A stretch of 64,000 nucleotides of DNA from Vandiemenella viatica (Eukaryota; Arthropoda; Insecta; Orthoptera; Morabidae). The translations under genes and the position numbers were made by a program. This document shows, piece by piece, positions 50,571 through 62,475 of the stretch; position 1 is the first letter of the stretch, and each line of letters starts with the position of its first letter. Location: assembly GCA_031002005.1 (NCBI GenBank), contig CM061920.1, forward strand, positions 114,566,095 to 114,630,094, written 5' to 3'. The notes under the pieces are model-generated. The model saw only the letters and a program-made list of their open reading frames with translations. It made no database searches and was not told the origin of the DNA.

Positions 50571-50697
50571 AGAGTTGTGTTTGATCATATGAGCTACGCC
50601 TGGCCATTCTGTGGTTTGAATTTCATTTTAAATGTAGGTCCCAGACAAAAGGAACTGGCTGATCTACCTCTAACACAATGGCTTAGTAAGTTTCATC

Positions 50698-50910
50698 GAG
50701 CATGGTGGGTGAGCGGCAAAACTCTGGCTTCGCATTCGGGAGGACGCAGGTTCGAATCCCTGTCTGGGCATCCAGATTTGGGTTTTCCATGGTTTCCCCA
50801 AATCACTCCAAGTGAATGCCGGGATGTTTCCTTTAAAAGGTGTAAGGGAGTTGAAGTATCGGTTCAATCACTTTTTTAAAACTGTTTAATGTCTCTTAAT
50901 CAATCACTTT
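50698..50910 (+). mobile_element. tRNA-derived SINE, copy 3
   Basis: CATGGTGGGTGAGCGGCAAA, GCATTCGGGAGGACGCAGGT, the B box GGTTCGAATCC, then GGGCATCCAGATTTGGGTTT and CCGGGATGTTTCCTTTAAAA, as in copies 1 and 2. It diverges after about 50860. Right end and target duplication not determined. Confidence 0.75.
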
Positions 50911-51011
50911 AACTAACCTCCAAATTGCTTTCAGTACTGTCAAAATATTCACTGATCAAACTCGGGGCCGGCGGATAATGGGGGTATGGTGGGTGGCATT
51001 ACCCACCCGAG

Positions 51012-51050
51012 AAATTCCGGGTGGGTAAAATACCTACCCGGAATTTGAGA
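51012..51050. repeat. Short hairpin (15-16 bp arms)
   Basis: AAATTCCGGGTGGGTA and TACCTACCCGGAATTT flank a 4-base loop, with one mismatch. A further GGTGGGTGGCATTACCCACC hairpin lies just upstream (50988-51007). No function assigned. Confidence 0.6.
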
Positions 51051-51369
51051 GCGACTGAGGTTGCATAAAGGAATGTAATAAGAGAAAGAAAGAATGAGAG
51101 ACCAGACCAGCTAAGCAAATTAGTTTCATTATTCAAAAAGAGTGTAAAATAGGCTATGTATCCATAACAACGCCATGAGAGAAACTCAAAATTCCTTTGA
51201 TGTTTGAACAGAGATAACCAACCAAGCTATCGCCTACCGAGCTCGATCGATGGCAAACAGTCGTACTGCGTGAAAGCAAGAATGCTGCAGTAGAATGTCG
51301 TACATCCAAAACCTTATGCAGTGGCGGCCGAAGTGATTTCCTTAGGTAGTGACAACAACAAAATGTTTC

Positions 51370-51574
51370 TAGTGGTGGATCCAGGATTTTGGTTTGATTG
51401 GGGGGGGGCTAGGATATTTGGTTTGGGGGGCTCATTACTCCAGAATGCCGCCCTTATAAGAACAGCATAAAAAAAAGGTTCCCAAATTCCATGTCGTCGG
51501 GGGTGACCTTGGTGCTTTTGGTGGTGGGGGGCGTCTAAGCCCCCTAGCCCTCTCCTTCCCTGGATCCGCCACTG
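51370..51574. mobile_element. hAT-type MITE
   Basis: Ends TAGTGGTGGATCCAGG and (complement of right end) CAGTGGCGGATCCAGG. The flanks are a perfect 8-bp duplication AATGTTTC (51362-51369 and 51575-51582). Both features are typical of hAT. 205 bp, no ORF. A related MITE is at 56552-56732. Confidence 0.85.
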
Positions 51575-51582
51575 AATGTTTC

Positions 51583-53827
51583 CGCGGCTTACTGATCATC
51601 ATTAAAGTGAAAGGTGAAAAACAGCTCAGAGTAAGAATCTCGCTATATAAAGATTTGTAACATGTGAATGTCTCATTACCTGCAATTACTGCCGGATTAA
51701 TTAAATGATTTTGAAATTAATCACTGATAAATGTTTTAAAATTGACCAAACGGTAAACATTTAGTGATTAACCAAAAACCGACAAGTTGATCTAAAAGCA
51801 GTGTTGGATTACCCAAAAGGTAGGACTAGGCACGACTAGGCAGTAGCCTGGATTCCCTTATAATTATCACTTTTTCACTAAATAAAAATAATAAAAAATA
51901 AAATCATCCAGAATAAAACAATCAAAATTATATGAAAAGCATGGAAATTAATTTTTTTGTTTCCAAAATATGATAAATTGTAAAATTCGTTTGTTAATTG
52001 AATAAAAATATGATAAATTCCATTAGTCATCTACAAAACCTTTTCTTTGAACTTATAAAATACATATAATTAATTTAAAAAACAGAGGGAATCAAAATTT
52101 TTGAGAGTGCTTAGGACCCCATACTTTCTTATCCGGCACTGTCTTCGATGACCACGACGGCAGTGGAACACATTTCTCTTGAGCATCGTTTCCTGTTACG
52201 TGCATTCATAAACTTATGTAATTCTCTTTCAGAGAATCTAAGAAAAAAAAAACAATATTGCCTGCTCACATTGACAAAGCATCTAGGCAGCGTATCCAAA
52301 CCTTTTTCAACCCGAGGACCAGTAAATTTTCAAAAATAATGCTGTAGGCCACTAACTCACACAGGCCTATTTCTTTTTAGCCGACTATGGACGACGATTG
52401 CGCAACTTCATTTTCCTCTTCTGAGTTTCCTTCCTCCGTCGCCAGTCACCTCCGCAAATTTTCCTCTGTCTTTTTTAATGTCTTCCACCCTGGGCCTAAT
52501 TTTGTTTTGTTGTTATTAAAATGTACCATTATAACATAATAAATCTAAAACCACGTTTTGAATCCTATGAAAACGCAGATATAAAACTGGATGTGAACTA
52601 TTAAAAGTTAATTACATGTTAATCAGACCAAACCAGATAAATAATAATGTTACTACAGGATGGGCGCTACACTATACCACCGGCCTACATACATAAACCA
52701 AAATAAAAGACGCTATACCCTATGTCTTTTATTTTTATTTACTTCACCACTCGCGTTACGAATCTTATCAACTACCGCGGTTCCTCATACCCATTTAAAA
52801 CCCTTAGTAAACCGTCATTTACTTAATCTCTAGACGCCACATGGAAGTGAATAGACTGTTGTAGAAACAATGCTGTTCTATTTCATCCTGGAAATGCCAA
52901 ATTTTTGCCGGGTCATTGAAATATTCAAGGCATTTAAATGTTGGGCATACAGCCTTATACAGTACGAATATGGTACCAGAATTTATGATATTATGCCTGT
53001 GGAACTCCTGAACTATGTTCGCGGACCACCAGTAATCAGCGAAAAGGCTGAAGCACTGTTCCAGTGGATATTTAGTTGAATGCTACCAAAAATGGCAGCT
53101 GCTGCACTCTGCCGGCAGTATTACTAACTTTATCGAGCTGCAGCGAGTGACAGAACGAAGTTGTCTCCATTGCCCATTAACAAAGCGAACCCCCGACCTT
53201 GAAAATTTCCACGAAAACGCTAGAGCGCATGCGCGATCTGTGCCAACCAAGATCTGTCTCCACGACAGCGAAACAGTTCACTGATGTGGCCAACAGATGA
53301 AGTTCATTACTTTCCTAGCTGTAGAGTAGAGAATGCCACATTTATAAATATTTTTTTTCCACTGCATTTATTTTTTAATTTATTTATTCACGATTAGAGG
53401 TAGTGACATGTCACAGTGGCACTACGTCTAGAGCCGCCACTGCCGTCATGCATAAAACCACATTTTCGAACGCGCTTCTGTGTATATTATCGACAAAAAG
53501 TTCATAAGGATAAATTTGTAGTCAAGCTGTAAAGGAAAACGAATCAAGTATAAATAATGTTAGAAGACAGCAGCATGTCTGGGATAAATTTGCATCACCC
53601 TTAAATGTAAACCCACTGGAACTTTAAAAGATGGCATTGTTCAGTATGCTGACAGTCATATGTTTGTTCTTTACCATATACACAAGTATACGGGTAATTA
53701 AACGGAAATTATATTATGGAATCGGAAACAGAAGAAAAGTTATATGAAAATGTTGTATAAAATTTTAGTTGGTATCACCGCTCTTAATTTACTTCCTAGT
53801 TACTTCTATTTAATAAAAATTTCAATC
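51583..53827. other. Long non-coding stretch
   Basis: No gene I can support. GTATCCAAACCTTTTTCAAC at about 52290 and AGAGCCGCCACTGCC near 53430 look like eroded hAT-family ends. The rest is AT-rich without recognisable features. Confidence 0.3.
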
Positions 53828-53845
53828 GAAATAATGGGTTCTAGG

Positions 53846-53925
53846 ACAAAACCGCGACGGACAAAATCGCGACGGACAAAACCGCGAACGGACAAAACAG
53901 CGAACGGACAAAACCGCGAATACAG
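53846..53925 (+). repeat. Left repeat array of the Mutator-like element
   Basis: Tandem GGACAAAACCGCGACG, GGACAAAATCGCGACG, GGACAAAACCGCGAAC, GGACAAAACAGCGAAC, GGACAAAACCGCGAAT. The right-end array at 54903-55020 is the inverted counterpart with variable spacing (15-18 bp). Confidence 0.85.
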
Positions 53926-54155
53926 AAAAACAAGGAATACATAAAACCACAAGAGTTCGTAGATTCTTAGCGTTACCCAGGGTGCACCACGAGGAGGTGA
54001 TCTACGTAACACTCCATTATTTTTTTTATTTAAAAAAATTACACAAAAGCATGAACATTATAGAAACAAAAATACAATATAGATGGATTATACGAAATAT
54101 ACATCAACCATTAACAAGTTAATATAAATTGTAACAAAATACACAAGCACACTAT

Positions 54156-54636
54156 CTAATAATCGAAATTATGAACTATACCAGAAAGAAATTTCTGTGC
54201 ATCGCTACAATCATATTCACTAACTAAATTGAAAATCGACTTGGTGACTCTCGCATATGTCATTTTCTGTATTTTTCTATCTCCCCTTCCATATTGCACC
54301 AATTTAACCTCCGTCAGATTTTCTGCTTCTTGAAAGCTTCTATGAGTTTCCAAATTGTAGGATGGCTTGATCCAAGTAATAACCGAAAAGCATTGTGCCA
54401 ACCTTCGACGGAGTTGTTGGTTCTCTCTAACGAATTTTTAACATTCTGGTTTTGGTTCCAAATTTCGACTGGAAATAGTGGTTCTCGTCGTCGATTTCCT
54501 CGAAGAATACGTCCAATCCATGTATCATCAATGTAATCCAAAAGTGGAGAGAATTCCTCGTCTGCAAACTCCCTATCACAGAGTTCTTCATAAACAGAGA
54601 TGACTTCTGAAACAGGAAGAAAGGCAATTGCTGCAA
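54156..54636 (-). pseudogene. Mutator-like transposase C-terminal fragment
   Basis: Reads FDYIDDTWIGRILRGN-like segments: DYIDDTWIGRILRGNRRREP, LFPVEIWNQNQNVKNSLERT, NNSVEGWHNAFRLLLGSSHP, TIWKLIEAFKKQ. The block W-I/L-G-R, then P-x3-WN, then RTNNSVEGWH is the C-terminal part of MULE/FLYWCH-associated transposases frequent in insects. Frameshifts near 54420-54440 and 54310. The DDE catalytic part is absent. Confidence 0.75.
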
Positions 54637-55739
54637 GTTTCTTTATCTTTGTTTGAAACGTTATGTCTTCTTTGTCATTGTACTTTTCTTGAAATCCCGG
54701 TATTTCCTGAATTTTGGTGCATAAGAGATCAAAGAGTGAGGGGATAACTCGTAGATTATAAATTACATATACACAAAATAAATTACAGTACCGTACTCCA
54801 TAATAACGTAACCCTAGCTGCGATCCCCAAATCGTTTAAAAACTGCGTTAGGATAATATTTTGGAGCATAAGAGATCAAACAGTGAGGGGGTAACTCGTA
54901 GATTTGTCCGTTTCGCGGTTTTGTCCGTTTCGCTGTTTTGTCCGTTCGCGGTTTTGTCCGTTCGCGGTTCTGTCTGCGCGGTTTTGTCCTCGCGGTTTTG
55001 TCACTTCGCGGTTTTGTCCGGACACGGAAATAATGTTTATTTTAAAAATCAAATCAATCAGGCAGTAGCTGACTTTAAAGTAAATAATAATAATAGTTTT
55101 CTAATTACTGTAGCTAATATTCGAAAGTTAAAAATGAAAAATTAAGTTTTAAAAACAAAAGCTTACAGCCTTTTCTTATTTTATATTGCTTCTTTTTTTC
55201 ACCATAAATTAAGGCTGCTTCCTGAACATTTTTTCGCTAGCAACACTGATAGGCGAAGTGATGACAACAATATGGAAAATTTGTATGTTCATTAATCACC
55301 ACTTAGGAGACACTTCTTTTGATAGAAGTCGTATTTGCTTCAGCTACTGGACCACACTGACATTGATTTTTTTTTTTTTTGTTCCTACAACCTATGAACT
55401 GTATTTTCTGTAAGCATATATTTCAAATGAATTTCTAAAGCAATGGTAGAATGGCAGAAATTCTTTTTCACATACACTTTACCAAAGACTCAATTTTTTC
55501 TTCGAAAAATCTCCAGATCGGACTTGGTTTTATTTTGAGACACAGTGCTGGTTAAACAACAAAATACATAATTAATGCTTAAACTAGTTCTCCTCATACG
55601 AACTACGTTGAAGCATTAAAAAAACGTTGATAATATCAACGTGATAAACCGATATCAATGGTTCATTCAAAACCGATGTTCTATAATCGTAAGAGTTGTC
55701 AAAAATATTTAGTAACTTGGCGATACAAGGTTTTCTGTG

Positions 55740-55970
55740 AGAGGAGCCAATAGCGATGAAAATTAATGGCATTTTTAAAAACTCGAGCTGGAGATGTGAA
55801 TGATCTAAAATTGTGGCTGCTAAGAGATGGTTACAAAGAGCCCCGAGCTTTATATGTGCATTGTAGATCCCATAATCTCAATCCAGCTGTACGAGATGCA
55901 ATAGAGAGAGTTATAACAGCAAGAAAACCTGTGGTATCCTTCCACAGAGCCAAGCGGCCAGTAATGTAAT
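55740..55970 (+). pseudogene. hAT transposase fragment (DUF4371-like)
   Basis: Reading ALYVHCRSHNLNPAVRDAIE resembles the (C/H)-x2-H-xLNL-x2-D segment that follows the DUF4371 region in ZMYM-like hAT transposases. Only about 65 codons, with no flanking domain. Tentative. Confidence 0.45.
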
Positions 55971-56089
55971 AGACAATAACATCTGTCTACCAGCGGATAA
56001 AGATACAACGTAATTTTTATAATTGTGCAAATAGGGTCTAATATATTTCTTAGGTGTTAGGCTAAGTAGATGTAGGTAAATAAAAAAAA

Positions 56090-56543
56090 GTTCAGACTGA
56101 TTCCTGGCCAATAAGCATGTCTTCTGGCGAGATTCTTCATGCGAGACATACGCCAATGTCCTCGATTCAGGAGCCTTAAGATTTGTGGGAGCAATTCTGC
56201 TTGGATGACCAGGCGTTGTGTGTCGTTCTCTGCGTCCAAGAGGATGACGTCGTCTATGGACGAAAGCCTGTGGGATATGTCATGCCATGTCTTTAGTTCG
56301 TTGTCCATTCTGCGCAGTGAAATATGTTGGCCACCCACGGATGATGTAGCGCAAGAGCTGCCGCAAGATTGGGTCCCGGTGGGTGGCGGAGGCGAGAAGG
56401 GCCGCTGTAATGGGGAATCCGTCCACTGTTTGATTCCTCTCTGTATCAATATAGAAACACAGCACTTCTTGTTGAACAAATTCCGGATCGGGGCCAGTAA
56501 ACAGGCGTGGTAGGGCGTGGTGTGCTGTGTTGTTGACTTAATA
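56090..56543 (-). pseudogene. Integrase N-terminus of gypsy family X, second copy
   Basis: Reads DPILRQLLRYIIRGWP, RLVIQAELLPQILRLLNRGH, WRMSRMKNLARRHAYWPGI: the HHCC zinc-binding part in K02A2.6-like integrases, with G-H-x-G replaced by GHWR. The reading then runs into unrelated AT-rich sequence at about 56090. The core domain is missing. Confidence 0.7.
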
Positions 56544-56551
56544 GTGGAAGG

Positions 56552-56732
56552 CAGTGGCGGATCCATGGGGAGGGGCTAGGCGGTTCAAGCCACCCCAAAA
56601 TTATTTAGGTCCACCCCGAACATCGTAATTTTTTACATTTGAGACTTTTTCTTAGCTCTCCCCGAAAATGAAATCCGCTCAAACCAAAATCCACTGAAGC
56701 CCTCTCAAACCAAAATCCTGGATCCTCCACTG
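56552..56732. mobile_element. hAT-type MITE inside gypsy family X
   Basis: Ends CAGTGGCGGATCCATGG and (complement) CAGTGGAGGATCCAGG. The flanks GTGGAAGG (56544-56551) and TTGGATGG (56733-56740) match at 6 of 8 positions, consistent with an old 8-bp duplication. 181 bp, non-coding, same family as 51370-51574. Confidence 0.75.
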
Positions 56733-57930
56733 TTGGATGGTGGAGTTATAGGCACTCAGAAACATATCCAAACGTTGAAGGCGTTGGGCCATTAGCTCTA
56801 GGAGGCTGGAACGTGTTCCAAATATTGCTACCAACGGCTTGTGATCAGTGATGAGGGAAAACTTTGTTCCAAAAAACAAATTTCACCTTTCAATAATAGT
56901 TATTTTTTTCCGAGGAAAGTTTGTAGTTCCGACAGGTTCTTTGGGCTAAGTTGCCATTTGTTGGATCTTTGTTGAGCCAATAGCGGAGATACTCCACTTC
57001 CTCCTGAAAAAACCTTCACTTCTCAAGAAGACACCCCAGCCCTGCATCCTGCAAGGTTTAAAAAAGGGGCGAAGGTTTATTAGATGCTGCTGGCGAGTGA
57101 GTCCTGTGACAACAATATCGCCCAAATAATTTGCGTATCCATGTATATGCCACAGCAACTGACCCGGCTGCACGCCCGAGAAATCTTCCAGTCCGAAAGG
57201 TGTGTTGATGACAACGATGTTTTGAGATTCCTCATCTAGTGGAAGCTGCGTATGCATCTGCGAGGTCTATATTCGAAAAGTATTCGCCACCCGCAAGTTT
57301 AGTGAGGACATCTTCCAGTCGTGGGATCGGGTACGTTTCAATTTGAGACTGGGCGTTAATTGTGGCCTTAAAATCCCCCTACAAGCGAAGGGTTTCATTG
57401 GGTTTACGGATGAAGACGAGTGGGGTAGCCCACGCACTGGACTTGAAAGGTTCGATTACTCCAACCTTCTGAAGTCAATCAAGCTCCTGTTTTACTGCTG
57501 AACGTAGGGTGACCGGAATGGGCATGGCACGGAAGAACCGAGGAACTGCCTCTGGCCGGAGGGTGAGGCGGATCCTAAGTCCGATGTAAAGATGGGTTCA
57601 TACTGAGTACAGAGATCATCGAGGTCATAGAATGGGACCTAGGCTGATATGACCTGGACTTCATCCAAGATTGAGAATCCGTGATAAATGAGTCTACCCC
57701 AAAATATTAGTAACTGAGGCCTGGTCCACAACAAAAAGAGTGACTTGTCTGTAGGCGGCCGTGATGGAGAACTGACCCCGAAGGGGAATGGACCTATCCC
57801 CGTAAGATACTAAAAGCCGTGAAGGTGGAGACAACGGTGGGGTGCCTAGTCGGGCGTAGGTGGCTTGGTTTACTAGCGAAACGTTTGCCCTCGTGTCCAG
57901 CTAAAGCGGATATCCTGGTTGGCAATTTTG
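56733..57930 (-). pseudogene. Protease-RT-RNase H of gypsy family X, catalytic residues mutated
   Basis: The protease site reads LDTRANVSLVNQATYA, where DTG is expected, so Gly is Arg. RT reads TPLVFIRKPNETLRL, AQSQIETYPIPRLEDVLTKL, YFSNIDLADAYTQLPLDEES and NYLGDIVVTG, where YLDD is expected (the second catalytic Asp position is altered). RNase H remnant FGTKFSLITDHKPLVAIFGT is at about 56820-56875. The hAT MITE interrupts just after AYNSTI. Multiple stops. Confidence 0.75.
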
Positions 57931-58144
57931 AGTGTTAAGAACAGTTTCTGTGCGAGCGGGTCGCCTGTAGGAGCTATGGTCTGTAGAGTATGGACCATTT
58001 CTTTATTCGTGCGGGCTACCGGAATAGAACTAAGTGCACGGTTTGACAGACTGACCGCAAGTGTCCCTTTTTACCACAGCGTGTAAAATGTGCCCAGCTG
58101 TCGGGACCATCCGCCAGAAAATGTGGACAAGACGGCAGGAGCCT

Positions 58145-58770
58145 CTAGACCCGTCGGCGAGCTGAGGTTCGGGTATCAGACGTCATAGATACATCGTACA
58201 ACGATGGTGTCCTACTTTGTTGGCGTCTGGAGCGCGCCATGGGTGCGCCTCGTACACAGGGGTTGCGCTGTGTCGCTTGGACCACTATTACCTGCCAACG
58301 TGTCATGAGGCTCTCGATCGCAGCCTGAGCAATTTCATAAGAGTGCGCGATGCGTAGAATGTCCTCCAGTGATGGATTATCAAGTTTCAACGCCACTGTG
58401 CGCACCTCTGGGTCTGGAGGTAGCTGTACGACGACTTCGCAAGGAGTCAGGGGGTCCACATATAAGGCCTTGCACTCCGAGTTCGTTCAAGTGAAGTCGT
58501 CTTTGTGGATGAGGCCTTGGCATCCGTCACCCACGACCGGTACGATAGTAGATACTGATGGAACTCCAGGAGCAAGGCCACCACGTGGTATCTTTGAGAA
58601 TAGTAATTAGTTAAAAGTGTGCACATTTCTTAGGATGTGAAGGCGACTGGATCCGACATTGTGACCAATTTTCCAAGGGAAAAAAAAGGTGTCGATGACC
58701 ACGACAGAAACAGCGAGCGCTTTAAGATACCCTCCGTAACCTGGAAAGCCGTAAAATGCCGTTTAATACG
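58145..58770 (-). pseudogene. Gag of gypsy family X, second copy (C-terminal part)
   Basis: After the hAT insertion the reading continues RIKRHFTAFQVTEGILKRSL and, in other frames, DPLTPCEVVVQLPPDPEVRT and LEDILRIAHSYEIAQAAIES. The zinc-knuckle remnant is near 58050-58120. Together with 62655-62870 (QQQSLQVIVEKLLAQRNKSV, FPPFNNAKEDWDTYLHRL) it forms one gag gene. Several frameshifts. Confidence 0.65.
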
Positions 58771-59979
58771 ATGCAGTGGCGTACCTAGGGTGGGGCAGGT
58801 AGGGCACGTGCCCTGGGCGCCGTTGAAAGGGGGGACGCAAAATTGGCAAATTATTAAACTTAAAAATCAAAATAAACCAACAATATAATTATATTCAAAT
58901 ATTCTTGCGCGTGGCTGGTGAAATTTCGCAAAGGAGCGACATGGAGTAAGTAAACAGCGAATCGTGTAAGTTTTTAATAACCGGTACACGATCGGAAGGT
59001 ACATTGCTTGCTCTGTCGAGATGTCCTTGAATGGGCCAATAGCAGCCTGCGCCTAATTTGGCAAGTTTTGTTCTAAGAATATAATACAAGCCATACTTTC
59101 TTCATTGGCTAATTGCTGATTTGATTGGCGTGGCGCAGTTGTATATTTTTAATGCATTGCATTTGTCGCGAGCGATCGTCAAGCTACTAGATATAATAAG
59201 TTAAATAACCGTTAACGACAGTGCTTTGAACATATATATTTGATATTTTTACGGTAAGTACCAACATTCATTAATTTACTGAAATTCTATTTTCCACAGT
59301 AGGTACTATGCACGACATTAACATTCGTAAGTGACATGATCTAGAATCGAACTGTGTTTATTTACGGTAAAATTCATTTGAATACTGTAATAATTAATAA
59401 CGTAAGTACATAACACGCGGAAACCTAAACATAGTTAGTGGGTGTAGTAAAACACATTTTATGTGGCTTACCGACCGAAACAGGTACCAGCGTAGGGGCG
59501 CGTTCAGAGGCTTTGAGTGTGGTTGTTCAATATTTTCAAGACGCTTTTTTATCAGCTTAGTAAATACATAGTTATATACAAGTTAAGCTAGTTAAATATG
59601 AAACTAACTTCGAGGAAAATCTGACAACTCAATTTTCACCCACTTCTAAATTAGGCTGAAAATTTAGAATCTTTAATAAGTCTGGTAACAAAACAGTATT
59701 GTGAACTTGGATACGGAAACCATCGAAACCTGATGTGGAATTCTAGTGGTTCGAGTAAACTATTGTTATGAATCCTGGGCAACTGCTAAAAAAGCGAAAA
59801 AAGAATACAATATATACAGCCCTAACCCAAGCTTTATGTAGTTTACTGTCGTGCAGAATGGCACGCAACACAACTCCTTTTCTTTTATTTGAAAAACAAT
59901 ATAATTGTTTGTTTATTTATTCCAGGTTATTTTAAAACCCTCATTCACTTCTCTATCGTACTAACACAATATGAAATAA

Positions 59980-62475
59980 TTGTTTTCAAAGAAACAAGAG
60001 AGTGGGGATGAGGAACGGATAAAACGAAACTTGCAGGAGGAAGTAGAACAAAAATCCAGTAAGTACTTCGAGAAGTCCGCTACTGGAAGCTCGACATGTT
60101 ATAAGGAATTGCCTACATCAAGATGTACAATAAAATTCAAGGTATCCGACACTAATTTAACACAAGACGAGGAGGATGTAACTTTAGATAATTTTGAGTT
60201 TGATGAGATTAAGAAGTGAGGCTACCAGTTTTAATGCTACTAAAGAATTTGAAGAAAACATCAGTAATTTAGTAGGAGGAATACTTGGTTTGGGTGATAC
60301 GGTGGATGATGTAGAAAACCGAATTAATGTCATACCAGAAGTAAAAAAACAGCATGATATTGGAATTCTACACTTTGATAAGATTACTGGGAAATCATTT
60401 CTAACAGATGGTCTAAAAACAGAAATAATTAAAATGGATTAAAAATATTTTCCAAATACTGAAGGTCCTTTTCTACCTACAGACAACATTTGTATGAACA
60501 AAGTTGTTTAAGAAGATACTAGGTTATATTTTACTAAGCTCTACCACGTCTTTGTGGAGTTTGCTGGCAGGGGCCTCCCCAAAGCTTGGAGGCACCGCCT
60601 TGTCCTCCGGTAGCTACGCCACTGGGTGGAGAAGTGACTCGCTCTATTCCCTATCTAAAAAAAAAATCTGCTTTTTGAATCTGTTGTCTTATCTTTTCAA
60701 ATGAGATAATTTATCTTCATTAGAGCACGAAGATAAATTTGCCCACTGGAAGGCACATGAATGGCTTACTGCCCATTAATATGCGAAGAATCATGGTGAG
60801 TGTTTCACGCAATGAGAAGAAACGGAAAGAAATTTTGTAGCAAACAGAGGGATTATTGACACTGAACTTTAGACCTAGATCGAAGCAGAAAAACAAAAGT
60901 GGCGTAACGTATTAAAGAGAATCCTTCTCCCCATCAAATTTCTTCCCACTTAAAATCATGTATTACGAGGCTACAGAGAGTCACTGAGTACATGCGATAG
61001 ATCCATATCCCATAATGTTGGCAATTTTCTTGGATTAAAAAAGCTTCTGGACATATTTGACCCCGTCATGAATATCTTACTCAAGTTAAAAATCATCCTA
61101 GAACCCCATATTACTTTCCACCTCATGTTAAAAATGAGTTCATTCATCTGATGTCGACCACTGTTCAACAAAGTTTATAGTGAAACATTCGCAAATCAAA
61201 ATACTATGGTCTCATGTTTGACTCTAATCCTCACCATGCACCTTGTGAGCAGATGTCACAAGTTTTGAGATATGTAGAAGTTAATTTTCAGAAGAAATCA
61301 GTTCGCGTTAGGGAGACTTTTTTCGGTTTCATCCAGATGAGTCTAAAGGACGCTGGAAGCATAGTGAGTGAAATCCTTAAAGTAGCTAGAGAAAGACAGT
61401 ATGGATATACAGCATTGTCGTTCACAATGTTATGACAACGCTGCTGTGATGGCTGGGCACCAAACTGGTGCTCACGAAATAATAATCTGGCGATATTTAT
61501 GAATTGCGGTAAACTCAATTTGGTTGATGTGCTGTACATACAGCCAAGTAGGATACTATAACGTTTTTCGGAACTACTAAAACTATTTATGCGTTCTTTT
61601 CTTGTTCCACTCTGAACTGGAAAAAACTCGGGAACTCCGTGGCGTGGTTGTAAAGTCAGAGTTTGGAACAAGATGGAGTTCAAAAATTGAAGCAGTAAAG
61701 CCAATTATCAAATATCTTGAAGGTTAAAAAGTGGCTCCAGGATCCTAGCATGAATTTTCATGACACTGCCTTCCTAGACCAATTTACTAACGAAGGAGAG
61801 AGGTTAGTTAATGACGGATTCCATTAAGTTTTCAATCTTTGCCAGGAATGAGATGTAGTGATTGAAAGATGTCAAAGGCGAAAAAAACGTATGGCTGGAT
61901 AGTATGGGAAGAACACTGGTGACTGCTAAGGCAGATTTAGAATGAGTTATGAAAGGATCGCTGGAGCGTAGTGTGGAGGTTCAGTCGTCTACATGAAACC
62001 GACGCCAGATTTATATGTCTCCTAGATATTAAAAACTGTTTTATAGCACTGACGATTGCGACGATTTAAAGAAGTAATCTAAAGAATTTTGAAATTTATA
62101 TGGCTGTGATGCAAACGGAGAACATTTATATGAAGAAATATGGAATGTTTGAATGCTAGTATTCACAAGAAAAAACGTAAACATAAAAAATCTGAAGAGC
62201 TTCTTGAATTCATTGTTCAGTACGTAGATGAGAAAGACTTTCAGAATCTGCGCATTTCAGTTCAAATTATGGCTACGATTGCATAGCCATCGCAAGTTGC
62301 GGTTGATCAGCAAGCTAAAACTAAATACTGTCGTATCTGAGGGCTACAATGGGTCAAGAAAGGTTATGCGACATACCTTTGCTCAGTGTTGAGCGGGAAG
62401 ACATCGAAGAAACAGATTTCAAAAATATTATTAATTTATTCGCGTTCCAGGATGCAAGGAATGTGCAATTTTAAG
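59980..62475 (+). pseudogene. hAT transposase relic (ZMYM1-like)
   Basis: Plus-strand pieces: MFSKKQESGDEERIKRNLQE (start region), VKKQHDIGILHFDKITGKSF, FAHWKAHEWLTAH, NRGIIDTEL, AEKQKWRNVLKRILLPIKFL, then QMSQVLRYVEVNFQKKSVRV with TFFGFIQMSLKDAGSIVSEI (the DUF4371 region), LEKTRELRGVVVKSEFGTRW, and a C-terminal INLFAFQDARNVQF. The order matches zinc-finger MYM-type hAT transposases. Frameshifts and stops are frequent, so it is an old copy. Confidence 0.78.
60500..60625. mobile_element. Nested hAT-family end inside the hAT transposase relic
   Basis: GGTAGCTACGCCACTG at 60610-60625 is the right end of a hAT-type repeat (complement CAGTGGCGTAGCTACC). It breaks the transposase reading between TEGPFLPTD and FAHWKAHEW. 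The left end was not found. Confidence 0.5.

Larger units (their letters stand above)
53837..55026 (-). mobile_element. Mutator-like element with repeat-array ends
   Basis: Flanked by a perfect 9-bp duplication GAAATAATG (53828-53836 and 55027-55035), the size expected for Mutator-like elements. Both ends consist of tandem copies of GGACAAAACCGCGAACG-like repeats: about five at 53846-53925, and about seven inverted at 54903-55020. A transposase C-terminal fragment lies on the minus strand inside. A 47-bp segment is duplicated at 54711-54757 and 54858-54904. Confidence 0.82.
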
